NCBI GenBank assembly: GCA_038210985.1
Contig: JBBQWB010000049.1
Location: 1-20,749, forward strand
DNA from: JAQUGA01 sp038210985
GTDB lineage: Bacteria > Bacteroidota > Bacteroidia > Bacteroidales > WCHB1-69
Direction: 5' to 3'
DNA: 20,749 bases
Shown: piece after piece, positions 7,441 through 14,888 of the stretch
How positions within the stretch are numbered: position 1 is the stretch's first letter
How the letters are laid out: each line of letters begins with the position of its first letter
Program-made: the position numbers and the translations under genes
The notes under the pieces: generated by a model
What the model was told of the DNA's origin: nothing
What the model saw: only the letters and a program-made list of their open reading frames with translations
Databases searched by the model: none

Positions 7441-8097
7441 ATGAAGAAATTATTTTTAGTAGTTTCAGTTGCTGTTTTATTTACTGCCTGTAATTCAAGC
7501 AGTACTAAAGAAAGTTCAGAATCGTAGAATCCTGAACAAAAAACTAATAATAGTAAAATTGTAAATCTCAATGTAGATGAAACAAAATCGCTAAATACCT
7601 TTTTTAGCAATTTTTCTGAAGTAGATTTAAAATCGTTTACTCTGGACAAAGGCGTTTCTAACGTGGAATTAATCAATTTTGGAGTAATGCATAATTACAA
7701 AAATAGATTCAAAAATTTCATTAAAGTTGGCCAAAACGATGTGAAAATCAAAAAAGAGCTTGTGGACGAATCTACGATGAAATATTTTGGAATAACGATT
7801 ACTAATCCTCAATCCATTGATGGAATATCTTATAGCAAAGGATTTTACACTATTCCTTTGGCAGATGGAGAAGCCTATACTTTTTCGCAAATAAATCAAC
7901 TTGAAGACATTGGCGATAAAAAATTCAATGCAACTGCAAGTGTTTATACTGCAAGTTCGGGCTGGACAGGCGATTGCCATGCCGATCCAAAAACTTTTGA
8001 AAAAGACCCTGAAGGACCAACATTGTCGTACAAAATCAAGGCAGTTATTTCAAAAGATGATAAAGGAAAATATACATTACTAGAATACGTAAGGTAA
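7441..8097 (+). pseudogene. Lipoprotein gene interrupted by an in-frame TAG
   Basis: The ATG at 7441 gives a clear lipoprotein signal (MKKLFLVVSVAVLFTAC, Cys17) followed by SSSTKESSES, then a TAG at 7525-7527, then 189 further codons in the same frame to TAA at 8095-8097. The continuation is plainly coding: MKYFGITITNPQSIDGISY, FYTIPLADGEAYTFSQINQL, YTASSGWTGDCHADP and an end in KYTLLEYVR. This recalls from memory an uncharacterised family with motifs KYFG, IPxADGEAY and YTASSGWTGDPH, seen in Bacteroidota and Firmicutes. Without readthrough only a 28-residue lipopeptide would form; an internal GTG at 7663 would yield an unexported protein. The TAG lies in the linker just after the lipobox. 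CAG or AAG could have become TAG by one change. It lies 14 bp after the frameshifted gene. Confidence 0.75.
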
Positions 8098-8116
8098 TTG
8101 TTGCCAATACTAAAAG

Positions 8117-8890
8117 ATGACAACAATGGAACAAACTTTTGAGATTGAAAAACCAAGCAAAAAAATTTACAATGAAAAAGCTATTTGGCCTGCTGCATTT
8201 TTAGGTGGACCATTAGCAGGAGGATATTTAATTGCTGAAAATTTTAAGGCTTTTAACGAAGCAGGAAAAGCCAAAAAAACTTGGTTTTTTACAATTCTTG
8301 CAACAATCCTAATTTTTGGTGGAATCTTTTTTATCCCCGAAAATATTGATATTCCAAATTATATTATCCCTTTAATTTATACAGCAATTGCTTATTATAT
8401 TATGCACCATTTTCAAGGTCAAAATATTTCAAAACATATAAGTGCAGGCGGACAATTATACTCTTGGGGAAGAACAATAGCGGTTGGATTTATTGGACTT
8501 GCAATTACTAGTATTCCAATTATTGGGTTTGTTCTTTTAACTGTTAGTTTTTCCAGTGATTCAATATCAACAAATACATACGGATTAATGAAACACGAAA
8601 TTTCTTACGACAAAGACAACATCACAGAATTGGAAGTGACCCAACTTGCAGAAGGATTAACTAAAACTCTGTTTTTTGATGAAGCACTAACTAAGTATGT
8701 TTTTGTAAAATAGGAGAATAGTACCTACGAACTTTCGCTTTCAGTTGTCGATAATATTTCGATGGACAACAAATCGCTGCAGCCAATTGTTGAACTTAGA
8801 ACTAACTTACAAACACTTTTTCCAAACAATAAAATTGTATTCAATTTAGTAGTTGACGACATAGACAACGTAGTTAAAAGAATAGAATAA
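8117..8890 (+). pseudogene. Four-helix membrane protein gene interrupted by an in-frame TAG
   Basis: The first 198 codons (8117-8710) encode a protein with about four membrane helices (approx. residues 23-43, 56-78, 82-97 and 117-141; e.g. PAAFLGGPLAGGYLIAENF, FTILATILIFGGIFFIP) and the start of a soluble C-terminal domain ending TKYVFVK. TAG at 8711-8713 is followed in the same frame by 58 codons to TAA 8888-8890 that read as a natural continuation: ENSTYELSLSVVDNIS, LQPIVELRTNLQTLFP, KIVFNLVVDDIDNVVKRIE. I recall a Bacteroidota family with this GGPLxxGYLIAENF motif and this full-length end, so the TAG is read as a disruption or readthrough codon. The start is MTTMEQ at 8117, with a second ATG at 8126. 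It is the last gene of the run, 19 bp after its neighbour. Confidence 0.7.
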
Positions 8891-8962
8891 GACTTGTGGC
8901 TTGTAATATCAATTTTATGTGTAAAATAGTTTAAAAAATATGTTGTTTTAGATTTCGCAGTC

Positions 8963-8985
8963 TCCTTCGACTTCGCCGTGGCGAA
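8963..8985. repeat. Dispersed REP-like repeat, copy 1
   Basis: A 23-bp stretch beginning TCCTTCGACTTCGCC and containing the hairpin TCGCC-GT-GGCGA is identical to 17556-17578. Looser similarity continues on the right for about 20 bp in both copies (ACTGGATGACTGCTTCGG versus CAGGAAAACTGCTCGG). Confidence 0.7.
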
Positions 8986-9011
8986 ACTGGATGACTGCTT
9001 CGGTTTTTTCG

Positions 9012-9067
9012 GCGTCTCGACTACGCTCGACGTCCCATGGTTCGGACGTCGAGCGTAGTCGAGACGC
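9012..9067. repeat. Perfect 24-bp inverted repeat with 8-nt loop (REP-like hairpin)
   Basis: The arms 9012-9035 and 9044-9067 are exact reverse complements over 24 bp (core CTCGACTACGCTCGACGTCC) around the loop CATGGTTC. The arms are GC-rich in an AT-rich region. The hairpin lies between the convergent membrane-protein gene (ending 8890) and lipoprotein gene (ending 9110). No T-run follows on either strand, so it is not a textbook intrinsic terminator although it would block transcription or protect mRNA 3' ends. CTCGACTACGCTCGAC is a motif I know as a widespread intergenic repeat in Bacteroidota. Confidence 0.85.
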
Positions 9068-9109
9068 AAAACTACCATTCTTCAAGTGAAGTCAAGACGC
9101 CGAACAACA

Positions 9110-9688
9110 TTATTCCGCACTAGCTCCGATAAAAATTGAAATTAAAATATCTTTTTCAAAAGCAAAGATTAACCCACCATAAACACTTCCGGCAACTATA
9201 TTTCCATTGTCCGACCAAGTGGTATCTATGCTTTCGGAATATGCATTTTGAACCTCTTGCATGGTATTTCCGATAGCTATTTGTTTGTTCGTTTTTAAGG
9301 TGCAGGGTTTCGAAACGCTAATCGAATTCACCTCTTGTTCGTTTTCCGTTTTTCCAATAACATCAAGCGAAATACCTTTGCTGATATAATTCCATTCCTG
9401 ATGATAGCTATCGTCAGCTCCCCACAATTCGTGTTTTGATTTTTTTTCAGGCATTCCAAGTAGTTCTATTACTTTACCAATTTTTAAACCTATTTTCAGT
9501 TCCCCAATTTTTTCTGTTTTCATTAAATCGAAACCAATTTGGTTAAAATCTTTAGAATTGGCAACTTGGTTTGAGTTCAAACTATCGATAGAGTTATCTT
9601 TAGCATCATTATTTTCTCCATTTTTACAGGATGTAAAAGCTATTGCAAGAATAAAGATCGTAAAAAATCTACTTATGGATGAATTCAT
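9110..9688 (-). CDS. Lipoprotein of unknown function
   Basis: A 192-residue protein with a signal peptide and lipobox AFTSC (Cys21), then a long Asn/Asp/Ser-rich linker to about residue 55. The mature domain contains GELKIGLKIGKVIELLGMPE followed by WGADDSYHQEWNY and ISLDVIGK, and later IAIGNTMQEVQNAYSESID followed by GGLIFAFEKDILISIFIG. Each half has a short helix after an I-G-x-x-x-x-x-V/I pattern, then strands, which recalls the BamE/OmlA-like fold duplicated in tandem; this is an impression only. It is convergent with the interrupted membrane-protein gene and divergent from the phosphatase gene. The stop is TAA. Confidence 0.8.
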   Translation of the reverse strand: MNSSISRFFTIFILAIAFTSCKNGENNDAKDNSIDSLNSNQVANSKDFNQIGFDLMKTEKIGELKIGLKIGKVIELLGMPEKKSKHELWGADDSYHQEWNYISKGISLDVIGKTENEQEVNSISVSKPCTLKTNKQIAIGNTMQEVQNAYSESIDTTWSDNGNIVAGSVYGGLIFAFEKDILISIFIGASAE

Positions 9689-9726
9689 AGATGTATGTTT
9701 AAAGGGTTAAAAGTTAAATATTTCAA

Positions 9727-9754
9727 CAAATTTAATCATTTATTTTATTTGCAA
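9727..9754 (-). promoter_or_regulatory. Promoter of the lipoprotein gene at 9110-9688
   Basis: On the minus strand TTG (9754-9752) is followed after 17 bp by TAAATTTG (9734-9727), fitting the Bacteroidota promoter pattern; the ATG at 9688 is about 38 bp further on. Confidence 0.45.
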
Positions 9755-9840
9755 GATGATTTTTTTTAATAAATTTGCCAAAACCGATATAATTCGATAC
9801 ATCAAATTATGGAAAAATAATTTGAATTTCAGCAATTCGT

Positions 9841-9893
9841 TCGGATTGCAAATCCGAATGGCATTACAATAAGCTCGAATTTGCAGTTTGGGC
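9841..9893. repeat. Dispersed hairpin repeat, degenerate copy
   Basis: TCGGATT-GCA-AATCCGA forms a 7-bp hairpin identical to the right end of the elements at 17442-17517 and 17709-17780. It is followed by a weaker match (ATTACAATAAGCTCG against ATTCCAATTAAGCTCG) to the complement of those elements, so this looks like an older copy in the opposite orientation. Confidence 0.6.
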
Positions 9894-9991
9894 AATCAAA
9901 GTTTTTAATTTCACAACACTATTATTTTGTAAAATTTCAGATTAATAACATATTAGCAAAATGCATATCCCCTAATATGAAAAATTATTTT

Positions 9992-9999
9992 TAATTTTG
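9992..9999 (+). promoter_or_regulatory. Possible -7 box for the phosphatase gene
   Basis: TAATTTTG matches TAnnTTTG, about 80 bp before the ATG at 10082. No TTTG partner is obvious, so this is tentative. Confidence 0.3.
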
Positions 10000-10081
10000 C
10001 ACTTTATTTTATAAAATTGAAGATTCTGTATATCATTCATAATATAAAACAAAAAAATAAAAAAATAATTTCAAATATAAT

Positions 10082-11536
10082 ATGAAAAAAAGAACTGAAA
10101 ATTTAAATAACGAGCCATCAAATTTTAGCAATACGTCAACTCCTGCAAAAAATATTTATGTTGCAAACATTAAACAGCGTGAACATAATGAATTTCATAA
10201 TTGCTACACAATAGAAAGCGTTAAAGATGACATTTCATTTTTAAAATTAATTTATAAAGAAAAATTAGAATTATCTGAAAACGATGTAACACAAGATTTT
10301 GTAAACCAATTAAAAGTAATTAGCAAAGATATTTACTTTTTTGTAAAAACATTGGAGATTGATTTCACCCCTCAAAACTACATTAAGAATAAATATGAGT
10401 TTATAAAATACCGTATTCCAAATGGCGACCCACATTTATTTTATTTAGCGTGGAATGGTTTGATTAAAAATGACAGTTTCAGAAGATTATTATTACAAAA
10501 TTTTAATTTAAGCCGGTTTAATGATTCGCTTTGTCCACAAAACATTCCAGTAATTGGCTCTTCGATGACACGATATCGATCAAAGTTAGTGTTGGCTGAT
10601 GATATGGCAATAAATCTTGATGGAACCCGAAGAATGGTTGGGCGATCGCTTGATGATGGAAGCGGTTTAAACATGCTCGAATCGATAATTTGGTTGCCAA
10701 ATGGAAAAGCTATTCCTCTTTTTCCACAAGCTTATGTTCCACTGAATCAGACGCAAGTAATACTTATCCGACATGGAAAATCAATCCACGAATCAGGTGG
10801 CGATAATCCTGAATTTGTTGGATCGGGATATTGGGACACTTGGAACAGCAATCGTAGAATTTCAGGGTCGATAAGCAATTTTTTAAGAGACGAAGGAATT
10901 GCAACAGCTCGTGAACTTGGAAAAGATTTTAAAGTTGCAGTGGATATTTTGGATAAAGCAGGCTCACCTCTATGGTCATGGGCTAAAGATAATCCAATAA
11001 TGGTTTTTGGAAGCGAATCCGAAAATACCGAACAAACTGCACGAAACTTCCTATCAGAAGCAGGATACAGCAATATGACTTTCAACTCATTGTTTGGCTT
11101 AAATTCTCAAAAATATGGAGCACTTACGTTTATGAAAAAGAAAGAAATCATAGACCAAGCAGCTCGAATATATAGCGGTGGCAACGAACCTACTGACGAA
11201 CACAAAGCCAAAGTATCCAAATTATTCAAAAATAGATTTTACCATTTCCCTGAAGGCGAAACTTTAATTGAGGCCGATTGGCGTATAGCATACAGCTTTG
11301 TAGATTTACTTAATAAAAATATGGGAAAAAGAATACTTTTAGCGGATCATTCTGGTGCAATTCGTGTATTTGAAGCAATCATACGCACACTCGATTTTGC
11401 TGAATATAGCACAATTAAAGAAGCTCAAGATTCTATTATTGCTTTGTGCTATCAGCCTGGTAGAAATTTACGTTACGATTATTTGCAGAAAAAAGAATAT
11501 CTGCTCCGTAAACACGCAAACCCTTCGCAAAAATAA
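10082..11536 (+). CDS. Histidine phosphatase superfamily protein with novel N-terminal half
   Basis: The C-terminal half (about 222-470 of 484 residues) is a histidine phosphatase / phosphoglycerate-mutase-like domain. The strand TQVILIRHGKS gives the catalytic RHG (His231), GSESENTEQTARNFL (310-324) sits where the family has its second Arg/Thr segment, FPEGETLIEADWR (389-401) is the acid-loop region, and LLADHSGAIRVFE (419-431) supplies the second histidine (His423). This chemistry usually removes phosphate from sugars, phosphosugars or proteins. The first ~220 residues have no signal peptide or membrane segment and I do not recognise them; RYRIPNGDPHLFYLAWNG and INLDGTRRMVGRSLDDGSG look like ordered protein. 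Family proteins are usually 160-250 residues, so this is about twice the normal size. Glycogen genes lie downstream, which makes a sugar-phosphate role plausible but unproven. Confidence 0.8.
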   Translation: MKKRTENLNNEPSNFSNTSTPAKNIYVANIKQREHNEFHNCYTIESVKDDISFLKLIYKEKLELSENDVTQDFVNQLKVISKDIYFFVKTLEIDFTPQNYIKNKYEFIKYRIPNGDPHLFYLAWNGLIKNDSFRRLLLQNFNLSRFNDSLCPQNIPVIGSSMTRYRSKLVLADDMAINLDGTRRMVGRSLDDGSGLNMLESIIWLPNGKAIPLFPQAYVPLNQTQVILIRHGKSIHESGGDNPEFVGSGYWDTWNSNRRISGSISNFLRDEGIATARELGKDFKVAVDILDKAGSPLWSWAKDNPIMVFGSESENTEQTARNFLSEAGYSNMTFNSLFGLNSQKYGALTFMKKKEIIDQAARIYSGGNEPTDEHKAKVSKLFKNRFYHFPEGETLIEADWRIAYSFVDLLNKNMGKRILLADHSGAIRVFEAIIRTLDFAEYSTIKEAQDSIIALCYQPGRNLRYDYLQKKEYLLRKHANPSQK

Positions 11537-11664
11537 ATTTTATTATGAATATACAATGTCTAAACTAATGAAATAAGTTTTTCACTTTTAAAATAAAGTT
11601 TTGGTGCTTTAATGATTTACTTTTACATTAAGGATACAAAAAAAACAATAATTAGACAAAAATC

Positions 11665-12225
11665 ATGCATATAGTTTTCATCGCCATAATTGCTTTTTGT
11701 TGCATAATTATCTTAACACTTCTCTTTTTATTAAAGAAAATTCATGCGGAAATAATTATTGATCCACAATCTAAATTGAAAAATTATCGTTGGCTTAAAA
11801 AGAAAGTTCAATCGCTGATAAATAAACAAAAAGATGCTTCACTCCCCTTTTCAATTTTAATCATTGATATTGATAATTTTAGAAGATTCAATTTGCATGG
11901 AATTGAAGAGGGAGATGAAGTATTATACAAATTTGCGTCTCAATTAAATAAACTGGTTTTATACTATACTGGCTCTTCAGATGTTGTTCGCTATCGCTTA
12001 GGAGATGAATTTGCAATTATTTTTTCAAATTTTTCGCATACCGAAGTTATTAAATTGACAAATAAAATACTCCAATCATTTAAGCAAAATAGCATTCAAA
12101 CATCGTTTTTACCCGATGCCGTTTTTATTACTTTCAAATTCGGGATTTCGGAGTACAAAAACGGAGATTCTTTAAGCTCAATTCTTAAAAGAGCCGAAAA
12201 TGATTTAGTTAGTACCCGTTTATAA
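11665..12225 (+). CDS. Membrane-anchored GGDEF-type protein with altered signature
   Basis: The 186-residue protein has one N-terminal membrane helix (residues 3-23, IVFIAIIAFCCIIILTLLFLL) and a single GGDEF-fold domain facing the cytoplasm. DPQSKLKNYRWL (33-44) replaces the usual DxLTGLxNR opening, ILIIDIDNFRRFN (64-76) gives the metal-binding Asp pair, EEGDEVL matches the GDxxL helix, and VVRYRLGDEFAIIF (107-120) is the signature loop. The signature reads RLGDEF where RLGGDEF or RxGGDEF is normal, so one glycine is missing. ISEYKNGDSLSSILKRAENDL is the usual closing helix. It may be an inactive or reduced diguanylate cyclase, or a nucleotide-binding relic. It has no sensory domain. It lies 128 bp after the phosphatase gene and upstream of a MITE; the stop is TAA. 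Confidence 0.8.
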   Translation: MHIVFIAIIAFCCIIILTLLFLLKKIHAEIIIDPQSKLKNYRWLKKKVQSLINKQKDASLPFSILIIDIDNFRRFNLHGIEEGDEVLYKFASQLNKLVLYYTGSSDVVRYRLGDEFAIIFSNFSHTEVIKLTNKILQSFKQNSIQTSFLPDAVFITFKFGISEYKNGDSLSSILKRAENDLVSTRL

Positions 12226-12533
12226 AGTACGATAACATCGTTATTTTCAAAAATGTCTCGTTTTCGAATTCCGATTTGTATTAAGCAATATAATTTTGTT
12301 ATACGATGTATTCAAAATCATGCTGAATATTATCGGAATTATTTTCTCACAAGCCCCTAATTGTACTTATCATAAAACTTTTGGGTTAATAACATTCTAG
12401 ACAGCTAGTATTGTAAATCATAAAAAACAAATTTCAATCTCGCTTAATAGTCAGGGTGACTTGATTTTCAGAAACTTACACATCTGATAGATTGGATTTC
12501 AAATATGAGTAATTGAAGTTTTTTGTTTTTAAT

Positions 12534-12779
12534 CACTGTTGTCCGATATAAATTTTGACATCTGTTGTATGATGTTGTATAACAAGCTAATAGGCAAAAT
12601 GAAGGAAAGTAGGGTTTGTTTTTGTGTATTTTAAAAATATGGATTTTCCGCAATTTATTGCCCCTGCCCTCAAGGGTGTAAATTGCTGAAAATCAATTCA
12701 TTTTTTAGGATTGAGGCAAATTTTTATTGAAGTAATTTACACCCAAAGCAAAATTTATTTATTTTATCGGACAATAGTG
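12534..12779. mobile_element. MITE-like non-autonomous element, 246 bp, with 9-bp target duplication
   Basis: The left terminus CACTGTTGTCCGATA (12534-12548) and the right terminus TATCGGACAATAGTG (12765-12779) are inverted repeats with one mismatch in 15. They are flanked directly on the outside by the same 9 bases, GTTTTTAAT, at 12525-12533 and 12780-12788, as expected for a transposition target duplication. Inside there is no transposase frame, but a second inverted repeat is present: GGGTGTAAATT (12674-12684) and AATTTACACCC (12734-12744). TGTCCGATAA-type ends remind me of IS4-like elements of Bacteroidota; the parent family is a guess. The element sits about 140 bp upstream of the debranching-enzyme gene. 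Confidence 0.8.
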
Positions 12780-12878
12780 GTTTTTAATATTAAATAAGTG
12801 CTAATAGTGTATTAATTTTAAAAGAAAATTAAATTAAATTTATTATATAAAGATGTTAAGATTCTGAAATACTATATG

Positions 12879-12904
12879 TTGTATGATTAAATTCACTATT
12901 TTTG
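12879..12904 (+). promoter_or_regulatory. Possible promoter of the glucan operon
   Basis: TATTTTTG at 12897-12904 matches TAnnTTTG and lies 22 bp before the ATG at 12927. A TTG stands at 12879-12881, but the 15-bp spacer is shorter than the usual 17-23. It lies outside and downstream of the MITE, so the insertion leaves it intact. Confidence 0.4.
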
Positions 12905-12926
12905 CAAAAAATTATAAAATCTGACT

Positions 12927-14888
12927 ATGTCGTACATCGAATTTGATAAAACGAAGCTTATAAATTTAGAATTCATGTTAGATCGCGAGTTGGTTCGTGC
13001 AAATCGTGGAGGTGCGTTTGCTTGTCAAACTATTGTTGGATGCAATACTCGTCGTTATCACGGATTACTTATTGCACCTCAGCCCGAAATAGATGAAGAA
13101 AAACACGTACTTCTTTCGTCCGTTCACGAAACAATTATTCAACACGAAGCGGAGTTCAACTTTGGAATCCATCGTTATAAAAATGGACAATACTATCCTA
13201 AAGGTCATAAATATGTACGTCATTTTTCTACGGATCCAAACCCAATAATTTTATATCGAGTAGGCGGCGTAATGCTTCAAAAGGAAATTGTTTTTAGTTC
13301 CATTCGAAATCAAGTATTAATTAAATACACCCTTTTAGAAGCTCATTCCGAAACAACAATCCGCTTAAAACCATTCTTTGCATTCCGAAATATTCATAAT
13401 TTATCAAAAAGTAATGACTACGTTGATAAAAATTACCATGAAATAAAAAACGGGATAAAATGTAAAATGTATCAAGGATATTCGTTTTTACATTTGCAAT
13501 TTTCGAAAAAACCACAATATTTTCATCAACCCGATTGGTACTTCGACCTTGAGTACTTTAAAGAAATTGAAAATGGATACGACTCGCACGAAGATTTATA
13601 CGTTCCTGGTTATTTTGAACTAAAAATGAAAACTGGCGAAACAATTGTGCTATCGGCTTCGCTAGAAGAATTGGATCCAAAAGATTTTATCGACACATTT
13701 AAGAAGGAGGTTAACTTACGAATTCCTCGTACTAATTTTGTTCAAAATTTAAAAAATTCGTCTCAACAATTCTTACAAAAAGAGAATGATAAATGTGAAA
13801 TAATTGCAGGTTTCCCTTGGTTTGACCGAATTGGACGCGACACTTTTGTTTCCATACCTGGAATATTTTTGGTTAATGGCGAATTTGGATTAGCACGCAA
13901 GGTTTTTGACACCATGGTTTCGGAAATGCAAGGTGGTTTATTTCCAAATGTTGGCAAAGGCTCCAAAACCGATTTTTACAGCTCCGATACTTCCCTTTGG
14001 TTTATTTGGGCGCTACAACAATATGTTCATTACACTGGCGACGACGACGAAATTTGGAAAGAATACGGAAATGTTATAAAAATTATTCTAAACGATTATC
14101 GTATTGGCACCCAAAATGGAATTAAAATGACCGATAAAGGGCTGATTTTCGCCTATCATCACGGAACTCCTTTAACTTGGATGTCAACCGTTGTAAACGG
14201 AAATCCAGTTACACCTAGATATGGTTATGCCATTGAAGTGAATGCACTTTGGTATAACGCATTGGGATTTGCGATGGAATTGGCCACAAAATTTCAAGAT
14301 GTTGAATTTAAAGAATCTTGGGCAGACATTTTTGAAATTATTCCAAAGCATTTTAAAGAAGTTTTTTGGGATAAATCTAAAGGATACCTTTGCGATTGCG
14401 ATTTTTATGGCGATAAAGATTGGCGAATTCGACCAAACATGATTTTTGCGACTTCGCTCCCCTACTCGCCTATTAGCGATAAAATACAGCAGTTAATTAT
14501 CGAAAAAATTAAATCCGAATTATTAACTCCACGAGGTTTACGCACACTAACTCCTACGGATGTTGACTATAAAGGAATATATGAAGGAAACGCCATTGAA
14601 CGAGACATTTGCTATCATCAAGGAACCGTTTTCCCTTGGTTAACTTGTCATTTTACCGAAGCTTATTTACGAATATATGGAAAATCAGGATTAAGTTTCG
14701 TAAAACAATTATTTGATAATTTTGAAGAGAATATTCGTGAGCATGGAGTAGGAACTATTTCGGAACTTTTCGATGGTGACCCTCCACACAAACCAGGTGG
14801 AGCTATTTCATACGCAATGAGCGTTTCGGAACTCTTGAGAATGGCATTTATTATACAAAATTTTGAAACTCAAGAATCGCAACTATGA
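12927..14888 (+). CDS. Glycogen debranching enzyme (amylo-alpha-1,6-glucosidase type)
   Basis: A 653-residue cytoplasmic enzyme of the bacterial/archaeal GDE type (GH133-like), which hydrolyses alpha-1,6 branch points. Residues about 15-240 match the GDE N-terminal domain: ELVRANRGGAFACQTIVGCN, then RRYHGLLIAP and KYVRHFSTDPNPII. From about 290 the (alpha/alpha)6 barrel follows: GFPWFDRIGRDTFVSIPG (295-312, where relatives have PWFxxWGRDT), GGLFPNVGKG, SSDTSLWFIWAL, IEVNALWYNAL, LRTLTPTDVDYKGIYEG, CYHQGTVFPWL and GAISYAMSVSELLRM. The catalytic acids are expected in the WGRDT and late barrel motifs. Its stop TGA overlaps the next gene's ATG (ATGA), indicating translational coupling with the GT4 gene. 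It is the first gene of a three-gene alpha-glucan operon. Confidence 0.92.
   Translation: MSYIEFDKTKLINLEFMLDRELVRANRGGAFACQTIVGCNTRRYHGLLIAPQPEIDEEKHVLLSSVHETIIQHEAEFNFGIHRYKNGQYYPKGHKYVRHFSTDPNPIILYRVGGVMLQKEIVFSSIRNQVLIKYTLLEAHSETTIRLKPFFAFRNIHNLSKSNDYVDKNYHEIKNGIKCKMYQGYSFLHLQFSKKPQYFHQPDWYFDLEYFKEIENGYDSHEDLYVPGYFELKMKTGETIVLSASLEELDPKDFIDTFKKEVNLRIPRTNFVQNLKNSSQQFLQKENDKCEIIAGFPWFDRIGRDTFVSIPGIFLVNGEFGLARKVFDTMVSEMQGGLFPNVGKGSKTDFYSSDTSLWFIWALQQYVHYTGDDDEIWKEYGNVIKIILNDYRIGTQNGIKMTDKGLIFAYHHGTPLTWMSTVVNGNPVTPRYGYAIEVNALWYNALGFAMELATKFQDVEFKESWADIFEIIPKHFKEVFWDKSKGYLCDCDFYGDKDWRIRPNMIFATSLPYSPISDKIQQLIIEKIKSELLTPRGLRTLTPTDVDYKGIYEGNAIERDICYHQGTVFPWLTCHFTEAYLRIYGKSGLSFVKQLFDNFEENIREHGVGTISELFDGDPPHKPGGAISYAMSVSELLRMAFIIQNFETQESQL

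Larger units (their letters stand above)
9689..10081. other. Divergent intergenic region with one repeat remnant
   Basis: These 393 bp lie between the divergent lipoprotein and phosphatase genes. They hold the minus-strand promoter at 9727-9754, a degenerate copy of the dispersed hairpin repeat (9841-9893) and a plus-strand TAATTTTG box at 9992-9999. No open frame of note is seen. Confidence 0.6.
12226..12926. other. Long intergenic region containing a MITE-like element
   Basis: About 700 bp without a gene. 12226-12524 shows nothing I can name. 12525-12788 is the mobile element with its target duplication. 12789-12926 carries a possible promoter for the glucan operon. The short minus-strand frame across 12468-12653 looks like chance. 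Confidence 0.6.

Noticed and set aside
9012..9067. Hairpin as an intrinsic terminator
   Set aside because: No T-run follows on either strand; it fits a REP-like repeat better.
8725..9078. 117-residue minus-strand frame across the hairpin region
   Set aside because: It lies antisense to the clear continuation of the membrane-protein gene and across the repeats, with a composition set by the hairpin sequence.
12468..12653. 61-residue minus-strand frame in the long intergenic region
   Set aside because: It spans the MITE terminus and its target duplication, has no promoter and no recognisable protein features.
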